Origin: Actinobacteria bacterium 69-20
GTDB taxonomy: Bacteria > Actinomycetota > Actinomycetes > Mycobacteriales > Nakamurellaceae
DNA: 64,000 bases
Assembly (NCBI GenBank): GCA_001897425.1
Contig: MKSW01000013.1
Coordinates: 62,001 to 126,000 of the forward strand
Direction: 5' to 3'
The translations under genes and the position numbers were made by a program. Positions 45,413 to 54,233 of the stretch are shown here, in pieces (the stretch's first letter is position 1; the number at the start of each line of letters is the position of its first letter). The notes beneath the pieces are model-generated. The model saw only the letters and a list, made by a program, of their open reading frames with translations, searched no databases and was not told the origin of the DNA.

Positions 45413-47914
45413 ATGGACGTTTCGCGGCGCTCCTTCCTCGGTGCTAGCGCCACAGTGGTCGGGGGCCTGGTACTGGCCGACCGGATGCGCTTCCTACAAC
45501 CGCTGTCGTCCCCACCGAAAGCCCCACGAGTAGGCCCACGCCCGGCGGCGGCCACCGGCGAGGCGGTCTTCCGCACCGGCCATTCGAACAACTGTGACGG
45601 CGCGTGCGGGCACCTGATCCACGTCGTCGACGGCCGGGTCACGATGATCGGGCCGGCGAATTGGGACCCGACCACGATCGGCGGCGCGCCGACCCCGACC
45701 TTCCATCCACGCATCTGTGCACGCGGCACCGCGCAGATCTCCAACACCTACAGCCCGGATCGGATCAAGTACCCCTACAAGCGCGTCGGCGAGCGCGGCT
45801 CCGGGAAATGGGAACGCATCAGTTGGGAGGAAGCCACCACCCTGATCGCGGAGAAGTTCACCGAGATCCAAAGGAAGTACGGTAAGCCGTCCGTGTGGAT
45901 CGCCCCCTATACGGGCTCGCTCTCCCTGATCGAGGGCGTCGTCGGCGCGGGATACCGATTCGCGAGTGTCACCGGCGCGTCGGCCGGCGATTCCCAGGGC
46001 GACAACGAGGGCGACTCCGCGACCCCGGCCGGATGGAACTACGTGCTGGTCGATCCGGAGGACCCGGCGAACGGCGGGGGATTCTTCGCCGGCCATGAGG
46101 CGACGGATTTTATGTCCGCGAAGGCGATCGTGTTCTGGGCCAACAACATCGCCGAGACCTCGATCCCCGATTGGCGGATCATGTGCGACGCCCGCGACCG
46201 GAACGGCACACAGCTGATCTCGGTGGACCCGCGATTCACGCCGACCTCCGCCGGCTGCGATACCTGGCTGCCGATCCGTCCCGGCGCGGACGCCGCCCTC
46301 ATCGACGGGATCATCAATTACGTCATCACCAACAAACTGTATGACGCCGACTACATCTCGAAATACACCGTCGGCCCGTATCTGGTCGATCCGTCGACCA
46401 AGAAATGGCTCCAGGCCGACGCGGTGATTTCGGGCGCCAAGAAGGACTATGTGGTCTTCGACGAGGCAGGCGGCACGATCAAGGCCGCCAGCGACCCGAC
46501 CCTGCAGCGGCCGGCCCTGTTCGGCACGCACCCCGTGGCCGGAATCCAGGCCTACACCGCGATGCAGGCCCTGGCGGATATGGCGGCGAAATACACGCCG
46601 GAGTACACGGAGAAGCTGACGGATGTTCCCGCGGCGAAGATCGTGGATCTCGCCAAGACCTGGGGCACCGTGAAACCGGTAGCCGTGCGCGTCGGCTTCG
46701 CGCTGTCGCATTGGTATCACGGCGATCTCAACATGCAGGCCCTGCTCACGCTGCAGGCCATCACCGGGAACATCGGCGTGCACGGCGGCGGCGTCACCAC
46801 CTTCGCCGGCGGCCTGACGACCACCGCGTTCGATCTCGGCCACTGGTGGAACCCCACCGGCAAGCCGTACACCGTGCTCGAACCGATGAACTTCTGCGAT
46901 GCAGCGATGAAGAACGATCCCTACCCGGTGCGCGCCGCCTGGTTCATGATCGACAACTTCGCCCAGCAGATGTCGGACCGCAACCGCGTGATCGATGCCA
47001 TGAAATCGCTGGACTTCTGCGTGGTCTCCGATTACGTTCTCTCGGCCACCGCGGATCTCGCCGACGTCGTGCTGCCCGCCTGCACCTATCTCGAGAAGAC
47101 GGATCTGCTCTCGTCGAACAACTTCTATCTGCAATACATGCCAAAGGTCATCGATCCGCTGTTCGAATCGAAATCCGACCTGGACGCGATCCGGATGGTG
47201 GCCCAGAAGATGGGCGTCGGGCAGTACTTCGACAAGACGCCCGACGAATACCTCCGGGAGCTCTTGCACATCGGTGACCCGGAGGCCGACCCCACCGTCC
47301 GCGGCCTGACGTGGGAGCGGTTGACCAAGGGCGCGGTGCATCTGAACACCGACCCGACGCCCTTCGTGCCGTTCTTCGACAAGAAGTTCCCCACGAAGAG
47401 CGGCAAGGTCGAGTTCTACGTCGAGATGCTGGTCCCGTTCCGCCAGGAGCTGTGCGAGCACCAGGAACCGATCGAGGCATCCCCGACGAACCCGCTGTTC
47501 TCGAAGTATCCGCTGGTGTTCCTGTCCACCCACACACGCTTCCGAACACATTCACAATATGTGAACCTGCCGTGGCTCAAGGAGATCAACAACGGCGGGC
47601 AGGGCTTCCTCGAGATCAATCCGAAAGATGCGAAAGCCCGCGGAATCGCGGATGGGGACACCGTTCGCGTCTTCAACGGGCGCGGCGAGATGAAGGTTTA
47701 CGCACGACTCACCGAGGCCATCAAGCCGGGAGTCACGAACTGCTATCAGGGCGGTTGGGACACGATCAACGTGAAGCATTATCTCGCGGGACATCCCAAT
47801 AATCTGACGCACCAGATCGCGAATCCGGCGCAGGCGGTGATTCCGAACTTCCCGTCGAACGCCGCCTACTACGACTGCCTCGTCCAAGTCGAACGAATTC
47901 CGACCGGCGCTTAG
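45413..47914 (+). CDS. Tat-exported molybdopterin oxidoreductase, catalytic subunit
   Basis: An 833-residue bis-MGD enzyme of the DMSO-reductase superfamily. Residues 4-10 are the Tat motif SRRSFLG followed by a hydrophobic h-region, so it is exported folded. The N-terminal Fe-S site reads His57-x3-Cys61-x3-Cys65 ... Cys102, the His-ligated FS0 arrangement of NarG-type (type II) enzymes rather than the all-Cys one. Family blocks include NNIAETSIPDWRIMCDARDRNGTQLISVDPRFTPTS (MGD binding) and LPACTYLEKTD. The Mo ligand may be an Asp in the GDNEGD region. Start ATG 45413 has AAGGTGG upstream; GTG 45389 adds 8 residues before the Tat motif. Substrate unknown. Heads a five-gene operon. Confidence 0.9.
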   Translation: MDVSRRSFLGASATVVGGLVLADRMRFLQPLSSPPKAPRVGPRPAAATGEAVFRTGHSNNCDGACGHLIHVVDGRVTMIGPANWDPTTIGGAPTPTFHPRICARGTAQISNTYSPDRIKYPYKRVGERGSGKWERISWEEATTLIAEKFTEIQRKYGKPSVWIAPYTGSLSLIEGVVGAGYRFASVTGASAGDSQGDNEGDSATPAGWNYVLVDPEDPANGGGFFAGHEATDFMSAKAIVFWANNIAETSIPDWRIMCDARDRNGTQLISVDPRFTPTSAGCDTWLPIRPGADAALIDGIINYVITNKLYDADYISKYTVGPYLVDPSTKKWLQADAVISGAKKDYVVFDEAGGTIKAASDPTLQRPALFGTHPVAGIQAYTAMQALADMAAKYTPEYTEKLTDVPAAKIVDLAKTWGTVKPVAVRVGFALSHWYHGDLNMQALLTLQAITGNIGVHGGGVTTFAGGLTTTAFDLGHWWNPTGKPYTVLEPMNFCDAAMKNDPYPVRAAWFMIDNFAQQMSDRNRVIDAMKSLDFCVVSDYVLSATADLADVVLPACTYLEKTDLLSSNNFYLQYMPKVIDPLFESKSDLDAIRMVAQKMGVGQYFDKTPDEYLRELLHIGDPEADPTVRGLTWERLTKGAVHLNTDPTPFVPFFDKKFPTKSGKVEFYVEMLVPFRQELCEHQEPIEASPTNPLFSKYPLVFLSTHTRFRTHSQYVNLPWLKEINNGGQGFLEINPKDAKARGIADGDTVRVFNGRGEMKVYARLTEAIKPGVTNCYQGGWDTINVKHYLAGHPNNLTHQIANPAQAVIPNFPSNAAYYDCLVQVERIPTGA

Positions 47915-47928
47915 GAGGTCCGACAATC

Positions 47929-48690
47929 ATGGACACCCGCAACACGAACACACCATCGGGTTCCACATCCGCACCCCAGGGCGCCCCCCACCACGTGATG
48001 GTGATCGACCCCAATCGGTGCGTCGGCTGCTGGACCTGCGCGGTCGCGTGCAAGGAGATCAACAACGAGCCGCTCGGATTCTGGTGGAACCGGATCCTCA
48101 CCACCGGGCCGAACCAGTCGACCGCGTCCGCGCCCCCGGCCAGCGACAACATCGACGTGCCGCGGGGCGTCTACCCCGACGTCGAGATGGCCTACCTGCC
48201 GGTCGCCTGCCAGCACTGCAACGATGCGCCGTGCGTCAAGGTCTGCCCGGTGGGTGCCACCTTCCGGCGTGACGACGGGACGATCCTGGTCGACTACGAG
48301 CGCTGCATCGGCTGCCGCTACTGCATGGCCGCCTGCCCCTACGGCGTCCGCATCTTCAACTGGGGCGACACCGAGTACGCGCCGGGCGGGGTCGTGGGCT
48401 ACGGCCAGGACTATCGGAGCGACGGCCGCCTGGTCTTCACGCCGGAGCGACCCGTCGGCGTCGTGGAGAAGTGCACGTTCTGCGTGGAGCGGATCGACGT
48501 CGGCGAGCAGCCATTCTGCTGCGAAGCATGCCCGGTGGGCGCCCGCGTCTTCGGGGATCTGAACGACCCGGAGAGCGAGGTCAGCCAGCTGGTGAACGCG
48601 GGTGGCGCCGAACAATTGCACCCGGAATTAGGTACGGATCCGAATGTGTATTACGTGCCGATCCGGAAGCGGCCCGTCGTTCAGGGCTGA
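47929..48690 (+). CDS. Four-cluster ferredoxin subunit of the molybdoenzyme
   Basis: A 253-residue electron-transfer subunit. Four Cys sets: CVGCWTCAVACKE, CQHCNDAPCVKVCPVGA, CIGCRYCMAACPYG and CTFCVERI...CCEACPVGA, as in DmsB/PhsB/NrfC. No Tat or Sec signal is present, so it is carried across with the catalytic subunit by the twin-arginine route. It begins 14 bp after the catalytic gene. Links the Mo site to the membrane quinol site. Confidence 0.94.
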   Translation: MDTRNTNTPSGSTSAPQGAPHHVMVIDPNRCVGCWTCAVACKEINNEPLGFWWNRILTTGPNQSTASAPPASDNIDVPRGVYPDVEMAYLPVACQHCNDAPCVKVCPVGATFRRDDGTILVDYERCIGCRYCMAACPYGVRIFNWGDTEYAPGGVVGYGQDYRSDGRLVFTPERPVGVVEKCTFCVERIDVGEQPFCCEACPVGARVFGDLNDPESEVSQLVNAGGAEQLHPELGTDPNVYYVPIRKRPVVQG

Positions 48691-48758
48691 TCCACAGCGC
48701 TGATCGAAAAAAGGGCTGATCCGCAGCGCTGATCAAAAAAGGGCTGTCCACAGCTGAT
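48684..48758 (+). repeat. 28-29-bp tandem repeat with A-tracts between the ferredoxin and NrfD genes
   Basis: Units begin GGGCTGATCC[A/G]CAGCGCTGATC[G/-] and end in six A residues: 48684-48712, 48713-48740 and a shortened 48741-48758. The first unit overlaps the ferredoxin subunit stop. Poly-A runs are rare in this GC-rich DNA. The CAGCGCTG core is palindromic. Confidence 0.9.
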
Positions 48759-48769
48759 AGGAGCACACA

Positions 48770-50032
48770 GTGACCAGCAACATCGCTCAGCTGGCGACAC
48801 CACCGACGGCCGGACACCATCCACACGCCCGAACGGGCTTCTGGTACACGGTTCTCGCCGTGGTCGCCGCGTTCGGCGTCACCGCCTGGGTCTACGAGCT
48901 CCGGTCCGGCCTCGCCACCACCGGCATGCGGGACGTCGTCTCGTGGGGGATGTACATCTACACGTTCGCGTTCTTCATCGGCCTTTCGGCCGGCGGGCTG
49001 ATCGTCGCGTCGAGTGCCGAAGTGTTCGGCGTCGCGGCGCTGAAACCGTTGTCCCGGCTCGGAGTCCTGTCGGCCGGCGCCTGTGTGGCGGTCGCCGGGC
49101 TCATGATCATTCCGGACCTCGGCCGACCGGCGCGCGTGCTGAACCTGTTCATCCATCCGAACTGGTCGTCCCCGCTGGTCTGGGACATCTTGATCATCTC
49201 GGCCTATTTCGTGTTCGCGATCGCCGACCTCACCGTCCTGCAGCGCCGAGCGGCCGCGCCGTCGCGATGGCGTCGCGCCGCCCGAGTGCTCGCGTACGTC
49301 GGTCTGCCGCTCGCCGTCCTGCTGCACTCGGTGACGGCGTGGATCTTCGGCCTGCAGATCGCGCGCTCCTGGTGGAACACCGCACTGATGGCCCCGCTGT
49401 TCGTCGTGTCCGCGATGTTGTCCGGAACCGCGCTCGTCACGCTGCTCGCACTGGGCGCGCAGCGCTGGACCTCCTTCGTGCTGCCGGACGCGACGCGGCG
49501 ATGGCTGCGCGGACTGATCGTCGTGACGCTGTTCGTCGACCTGTTCTTCGTCGGCTGCGAGTACATCACCGTCCTCTGGGGCAACGTGCCCGACGATCGC
49601 GCGGTACTGCGGCTGGTGCTCCCCGGCGGTTCGTGGTCCTGGACGTTCTGGCTGGAATGGGTCGTCGGCGGCCTCGTGCCACTGGTGCTGCTGCTGGTGC
49701 CACGACTCCGGCGGATGCCCGGCATGCTGGGCATCGCCGCGGTGCTCACCCTCGTCGGCGTATATGCGTTCCGCATCGAACTGATCGTCGTCGGGTTCGT
49801 CGATCCGCTCACGCAGTACCCGCCGGGCATCGCCCTCGGCGCATCGACCGCGCCCGGCGGCTCGTTCCAGCTCGTCGGCCACTACGCACCGACCTGGGTC
49901 GAATACGGGATCGTGCTGGGCCTGTTCGCCGTCTTCGCCGCCATCGTGACGATCGGGTTCCGCGGCCTGCATGTCACCGAGGACTCCCCCGCGAACGTGC
50001 CGGACGAGCGCGACGCGGAGGTGGCATCATGA
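48770..50032 (+). CDS. NrfD/PsrC-type membrane anchor
   Basis: A 420-residue integral membrane protein with about ten helices. WGMYIYTFAFFIGLSAGGLIVAS is the conserved NrfD/PsrC opening segment, and IPDLGRPARVLNLFIHPNWSSPLVWDI the quinone-site region. It oxidises quinol (or reduces quinone) and exchanges electrons with the ferredoxin subunit. Start GTG 48770 follows TAGGAG. Stop overlaps the next gene (ATGA). Confidence 0.93.
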   Translation: MTSNIAQLATPPTAGHHPHARTGFWYTVLAVVAAFGVTAWVYELRSGLATTGMRDVVSWGMYIYTFAFFIGLSAGGLIVASSAEVFGVAALKPLSRLGVLSAGACVAVAGLMIIPDLGRPARVLNLFIHPNWSSPLVWDILIISAYFVFAIADLTVLQRRAAAPSRWRRAARVLAYVGLPLAVLLHSVTAWIFGLQIARSWWNTALMAPLFVVSAMLSGTALVTLLALGAQRWTSFVLPDATRRWLRGLIVVTLFVDLFFVGCEYITVLWGNVPDDRAVLRLVLPGGSWSWTFWLEWVVGGLVPLVLLLVPRLRRMPGMLGIAAVLTLVGVYAFRIELIVVGFVDPLTQYPPGIALGASTAPGGSFQLVGHYAPTWVEYGIVLGLFAVFAAIVTIGFRGLHVTEDSPANVPDERDAEVAS

Positions 50033-50739
50033 CCGCGCGGACGAATGGCGTCGTCCGACCGGCGCCGGCATCGGTCTCCCCCGCATCGTCTGTCCCGGAC
50101 TTCACCGACAACGTTTATGACGGCGTAGCCGGGGTTCGTCGCGATGCCGCACCCGTCGCGGACACGGCCGTCGTGCTCTCGCACCTGTGGAGCCGACCGA
50201 CGGCCGACGAGTTCCAGGTGTGGCTGCAGTGGCGCGACAGTGCCGATCACCTGTTCCGGCAGGTCTGCGAATCCGACGAATATGCGTGGGATGAGCTGGA
50301 CGTGCCCGAGCTGCTCGCCGAGTACGAGCGGCTGTTCGTCGGCCCCGGACCGGTGCCGTGCCCGCCGTACGAATCGTATTGGCGGCAGGATGTCTCGTTC
50401 GATGTGCGCGGCAGCCTGATGGGTCCGTGCACCGCCGAACTTCGCGACCTCTACGGCGAACTCGGGCTCGAAACCGCGCCCGCGAGCGGCGAGATGCCCG
50501 ATTTCCTGCCCACTGAGCTGGAAGCGCTCGCTTACGCACTCGCGAGCACCGGGCGGTTCGAGACCGGGCGCGTCATATTCGCCGGGCACCTACGACACTG
50601 GCTGCCGCCGTTCACCGATGCCGTGGAACGGGAGTCGCGCCACCACTTCTACGCGGATCTCGCGCGGGTGACGGCGGCGTGGGCGGCCGAAGTCGATTGG
50701 CAGATCCCTGAACCCGCAGGCGATGTCGCGGGCGGGTAA
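50029..50739 (+). CDS. TorD/DmsD-family molybdoenzyme chaperone
   Basis: A 236-residue chaperone for cofactor insertion and Tat proofreading. After a 40-residue Ala/Pro/Val-rich start, the family helices appear: VLSHLWSRPTADEFQVWLQWRD, ELLAEYERLFVGPGPVPCPPYESYWRQD (typical LFvGPg.vpcpPYeS block) and MPDFLPTELEALAYALA, then FAGHLRHWLPPFTDAV. Overlaps its neighbours on both sides. Acts on the Tat leader of the catalytic subunit. Confidence 0.92.
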   Translation: MTARTNGVVRPAPASVSPASSVPDFTDNVYDGVAGVRRDAAPVADTAVVLSHLWSRPTADEFQVWLQWRDSADHLFRQVCESDEYAWDELDVPELLAEYERLFVGPGPVPCPPYESYWRQDVSFDVRGSLMGPCTAELRDLYGELGLETAPASGEMPDFLPTELEALAYALASTGRFETGRVIFAGHLRHWLPPFTDAVERESRHHFYADLARVTAAWAAEVDWQIPEPAGDVAGG

Positions 50740-52456
50740 GCCGCGCGGGTCGGTCGAGCCGAGGTCAGGCGATGTGATCGTGAGCGGGATGCCGACCGGG
50801 GCAGTGCGAGCGCCGACGCAGGACCCGATTGTCGTCGTCTGCTGCACGGATGTGGGGGACGTGGCCGCGAAAGCGGTTGCGGCGATGCGGATCCCGACGC
50901 AGATTCCGATGCAGACTCACAGCGGAACCCCGCGGGTCGACACCGTGGCTGGCTCCCGGATCTGCGCCGCGCCGGCCGACCTGCGACAGCTGACCGGCCG
51001 GCTCGCCGATCACCGCGTGGTAGTCGCCTGCCGCGACGGATACCGGCAGCGCGACGCGATTGCCCGCGCCCTACGCCGGGCCGGGGTCCCGACGAACCGG
51101 ATCGTGATCCCGGACCTGTCGGCCGCGCCGACGGACACGGTCCAGGGTCACGGCGTGGAGGCCGGCATTCGCATCCGCGCCGCCGTGGTGCGCGCGGTGT
51201 CGATCGACACCTCGATCCCGATCGACGAGCGCACTGCTCGTGGCCCCGCGAAACGAGTGTCGAGACGTAGCCTCTTCCGCATCGATCTCGGCGCTCCGCG
51301 GCCGGTCGCACGGTGGAATCCCGGTCGATGCGAGGCGCGGGCCTGCGCAGCATGCGTCGAGGCCTGCCCGGTCGGGGCGCTGTCACGCCAGGGCGACACG
51401 ATGCACGTCGACGCCGACGCGTGCACGGGCTGCGGCGCATGCCTGAGCCGTTGCCCCGCCACGACTCTCGGCTCGCTCTCCCGCGCGTCGTTCGAGGCCG
51501 AGGCCCAGGTTCTGGTAGGCGAGTCGCGCCGGGCGGGCTCGCGCTTCGGGGTGGCGATCACGTGCTCCGGGGCCGCCCCGATCGCGCTGGGCCAGGGGTG
51601 GCTTCCGCTGGCGGTCCCGTCGCTGGCGGCGGTGACCGTCGGCTGGCTGCTGCAGATCGCCGCGGCGGGGTTGGCCGTGGCGTTGGTGGACTGCGGTGAG
51701 CCGAGATGCGCGGAACGACGGCGAGACCTGTCGCAGTTGTTCGCGCAGCTGCGGGCGGCTGTCGGATCGGCACCGAGCCGGCTTGCCCGACCCGAGGGGA
51801 CTGGCAGGCGCCGGGATGCCGGTGCCGGGGACTCGGTCGCTAGAAATGCTGTGGCTGGGGGCGCTGTCGCCGGAGATGCCACTACTGAAGGCATTGTCGC
51901 GAAACCCCTTGGGCCGGGCGGTTTGTCGTTCGCCGAGCCCGGCGCAACGCTCGGCGCGCTGCGCGCGATGCGCGCGCACGCCGACGCAGGCAACGACGCG
52001 GCAGCCGCCGATTCAGTCCGGCCGGGCGCGGCACCGTGGCGGGTGGAGTCCGCGCTCGCGCCGACCGGAGCCATCACCATCGATGCCGCGCGGTGTTCGG
52101 CCTGCGGACTGTGCGTCCGCGACTGCCCCACCGACGCCGTGTCCGACGAGCACGAGCCGGGCCGGCTCACGCTGAGCTTCGACGGATCACTGTGCTCCGC
52201 CTGCGGCGCCTGCGCATCGGTCTGCCCGAACGGCGCGATCTCCGTTCGCCGCCAGGTTGATTCGTCGCTGTTGAATCCGCAGCACCAGGTCGTGGCACGG
52301 GTGCCCGCCGGGGCGCTCTGCCGAACGTGCGGCGGTCCGCTCGGAGCGGGTCTGGCCATCGACGTCGTCGCCGGGCGCCTCGCGGCATCGCATCCCGTGA
52401 TCGCCGACCGTCTGCAGCGGGCCGACCAGTGCGCCGACTGCCTGCTGAGTGCGTGA
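50723..52456 (+). CDS. Polyferredoxin with central MvhD/HdrA-like segment
   Basis: A 577-residue iron-sulfur protein. Two ferredoxin clusters near 203-240 (CEARACAACVEACP, CTGCGACLSRCP), a mid-region ITCSGAAPI...GWLLQIAAAGLAVALVDCGEPRCAERRRDL resembling the MvhD/HdrA delta-type domain, a long Ala/Gly linker, then two more clusters near 460-500 (CSACGLCVRDCP, CSACGACASVCP) and two terminal CxxC pairs (CRTCGG, CADCLL). Soluble; last gene of the operon, overlapping torD by 17 bp. It may carry electrons from a cytosolic donor. Length and order are unusual; no close family recognised. Confidence 0.8.
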   Translation: MSRAGKPRGSVEPRSGDVIVSGMPTGAVRAPTQDPIVVVCCTDVGDVAAKAVAAMRIPTQIPMQTHSGTPRVDTVAGSRICAAPADLRQLTGRLADHRVVVACRDGYRQRDAIARALRRAGVPTNRIVIPDLSAAPTDTVQGHGVEAGIRIRAAVVRAVSIDTSIPIDERTARGPAKRVSRRSLFRIDLGAPRPVARWNPGRCEARACAACVEACPVGALSRQGDTMHVDADACTGCGACLSRCPATTLGSLSRASFEAEAQVLVGESRRAGSRFGVAITCSGAAPIALGQGWLPLAVPSLAAVTVGWLLQIAAAGLAVALVDCGEPRCAERRRDLSQLFAQLRAAVGSAPSRLARPEGTGRRRDAGAGDSVARNAVAGGAVAGDATTEGIVAKPLGPGGLSFAEPGATLGALRAMRAHADAGNDAAAADSVRPGAAPWRVESALAPTGAITIDAARCSACGLCVRDCPTDAVSDEHEPGRLTLSFDGSLCSACGACASVCPNGAISVRRQVDSSLLNPQHQVVARVPAGALCRTCGGPLGAGLAIDVVAGRLAASHPVIADRLQRADQCADCLLSA

Positions 52457-52529
52457 AAAGTGGGTGGACACAGGGAAAGTGCCTGGGCACAGGAAGGTGG
52501 CGGTGGCGGTCGAGAAGCCCCCGGCGACA

Positions 52530-52567
52530 CGGGTCGAGATCACGCACGGCTGATCTCGCGCGACCCG
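52530..52567. terminator. Bulged hairpin between convergent genes
   Basis: Two nested 6-bp stems, CGGGTC/GACCCG outside and GAGATC/GATCTC inside, with a 4-nt bulge on the right and a 10-nt loop. Lies 74 bp after the polyferredoxin stop. The whole 322-bp gap 52457-52778 holds only this, the microrepeats at 52596-52640 and 52686-52715, and one 16-bp motif copy. Confidence 0.5.
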
Positions 52568-52595
52568 AGGCGATAGACACCGCAGTGCCCACCGC

Positions 52596-52715
52596 CTCGG
52601 TGCCTATTGTCTCGGTATCTATTGTCTCGGCGCCTATCGCCCTGGCCTCGGCGCGCGCCGCCCGGGTCACAGAGGCAGGTGCCGCGACGACCAGGGCCTC
52701 GACGACCAGGGCCTG
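52596..52715. repeat. Microsatellite-like direct repeats in a convergent gap
   Basis: Three tandem 15-mers (52596-52610 CTCGGTGCCTATTGT, then 52611-52625 and 52626-52640 with 2-5 changes) and a second perfect-but-one 15-bp pair GACGACCAGGGCCT[C/G] at 52686-52700 and 52701-52715. Between them nothing is coding that I can support. Confidence 0.8.
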
Positions 52716-52778
52716 GCCGATCCGGCCCACCACGGAACATCGTCATAGTCGGTTCACGGCGCCACGCCCGCGCGAGCG

Positions 52779-53753
52779 TCACTCAACCTCGAAGACCGCG
52801 TCGAGCGGCAACCGGGGCGTCGGCGGCAGGGATTCCTGGCTCACGTGTGCCCAGCCCGCGCGCACGATGACCTGGGGGTAGGCGCGACCGAAGAACACAC
52901 CCGCACGCAGGCTGTCCCGCGTGCCCGGCACTTCCACCGGCAGGCTGAGCGGGCAGGTCGCCAGGCCGATCGCGGTGGCTTCGAGAAGTACCGCGCTCAT
53001 CGCCTCGCCGGCCCGTACTCGCGATGGCGCGTCGTCGTGCCACGTCCCGATGACGAACAACGCCGAGGCATCGTCTTCGCCGGAGTCGATCAGCTGCGTG
53101 CCGTGCTCTCGGACGAACGGCGACCGGTTCAGCTCATAGGTCGCGGCCTGGAGATTGCGGGTGGGCACTCCGACACCGGCTGCCGCGGCGAAACCGGTCC
53201 ACGCCGCGGTTTCGGCCTGGTATCGGACGTCCGACGCCCGAACCGATTCGGAGGCAGCCATCGCATCGACGAGCCCCCGATGCGCTTGCGCGCCGTGCAC
53301 GTGCACGACCATGACGCCTTCCTCGGCCCCGACGCCCGTCAGGAGATCGATGATGCCGGACGGAACCTCCCACGAGGTATAGGCCGCTCTATTGCTGCGC
53401 CGCTCGATGATCGCGGCGGCCCGGGCCGCCAGTTTCGGTTCCGGTGCATCCGCCGTGAAGTGCAGCGCCGCAAGATGATTCGGCTGTGCCGGGTCCGGCG
53501 AGCGGTCGACCGTCACCGCCCACCCCAGGCTGGCGAGGGCCACTCGGGCATGGTGCAGCACCACCCCGCAACTGACCATCAGGTCGGTCTGCTCCGGATC
53601 GGTTTCCCGCAGCCATCGAGTCTCGTCCGAATACAGGTGCAGGACGGGCTCCTGCCACCGCCACCGCCACGGCTGCGAATTGTGGATCGACGGGGCGTGG
53701 ATGGCGAGATCGAGTGCTCGCCTGATCGTCGTCATATCCGGAATGCTCGCCAT
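52779..53753 (-). CDS. Acg-family nitroreductase
   Basis: A 324-residue protein of the Acg family (Rv2032/Rv3131 type), which has two tandem nitroreductase-like folds and may sequester flavin instead of reducing nitro groups. Motifs: ALDLAIHAPSIHNSQPWRW at the N-terminus, then LYSDETRWLRETDPEQTDLMVSCGVVLHHARVAL and RRSNRAAYTSWEVP, IGLATCPLSLPVEVPGTRDSLRAG. ATG 53753 has GGGAGG 7 bp upstream. The M. tuberculosis homologues are induced by hypoxia through DosR. Two DosR-like boxes lie upstream at 53948 and 54049. Confidence 0.92.
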   Translation of the reverse strand: MASIPDMTTIRRALDLAIHAPSIHNSQPWRWRWQEPVLHLYSDETRWLRETDPEQTDLMVSCGVVLHHARVALASLGWAVTVDRSPDPAQPNHLAALHFTADAPEPKLAARAAAIIERRSNRAAYTSWEVPSGIIDLLTGVGAEEGVMVVHVHGAQAHRGLVDAMAASESVRASDVRYQAETAAWTGFAAAAGVGVPTRNLQAATYELNRSPFVREHGTQLIDSGEDDASALFVIGTWHDDAPSRVRAGEAMSAVLLEATAIGLATCPLSLPVEVPGTRDSLRAGVFFGRAYPQVIVRAGWAHVSQESLPPTPRLPLDAVFEVE

Positions 53754-54233
53754 CGCAACCCTCCCAAATGCAGATCCGCTGGCTCTAGGGCCCGCGGATG
53801 GACCTACCGACGGATGGATTCCCGCACGCGGGCGGCTGCCGGCGACACCATGGCGCGCCGGTGCGGGATCCTGCGCCCTATGACCGGGCTTTCCGTACGC
53901 ACCCGTCGTCATGATGTGAGCATTCCGCGGCGCAGGTCGCGCGGACAGGGTCGAAGGGCCCGAGCGTGCCCTGACCAACGGCGGACCCTGAGCAGGCCGA
54001 CCTGACCGGCGACCGACCCGGGATCGGATTCGCCACGGTGGGCGACACGGGACGTTGGGCTCTATACCGGCGGCGGCGCCCGGGTTCACCATGGGCTGAT
54101 CCGCGGCTGGTGGCCGGATCCACCGGCCGGCTGTACGGCACGCTGATATGACGCGGGCACTGTCAGCGGTAGGCACCGTCAGCGACGGAGCGACGTCGAT
54201 GGCAGCAGAGCGCCGGGAAGGCGGCGGAGAGCG
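53754..54233. promoter_or_regulatory. Divergent promoter region with DosR-like boxes
   Basis: Box-like sequences GGGTCGAAGGGCCC (53948-53961) and GGGACGTTGGGCTC (54049-54062) resemble GGG[A/T]C-N4-GGCCC. TATACC at 54063-54068 directly after the second may be a -10 for the rightward gene. TGGCTCTAGGGCCC at 53779-53792 is a poorer match. The rest of this 480-bp region shows no coding signal. Confidence 0.4.

Noticed and set aside
45494-47551. 685-residue open frame on the minus strand opposite the molybdoenzyme gene
   Set aside because: Arg/Gly/Val-rich antisense shadow of a gene with clear family motifs; no start signal or homology.
52167-52733. Minus-strand frame from 52733, starting just after the 16-bp motif
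   Set aside because: Its peptide comes from microrepeats and the back of the polyferredoxin gene; no family signal.
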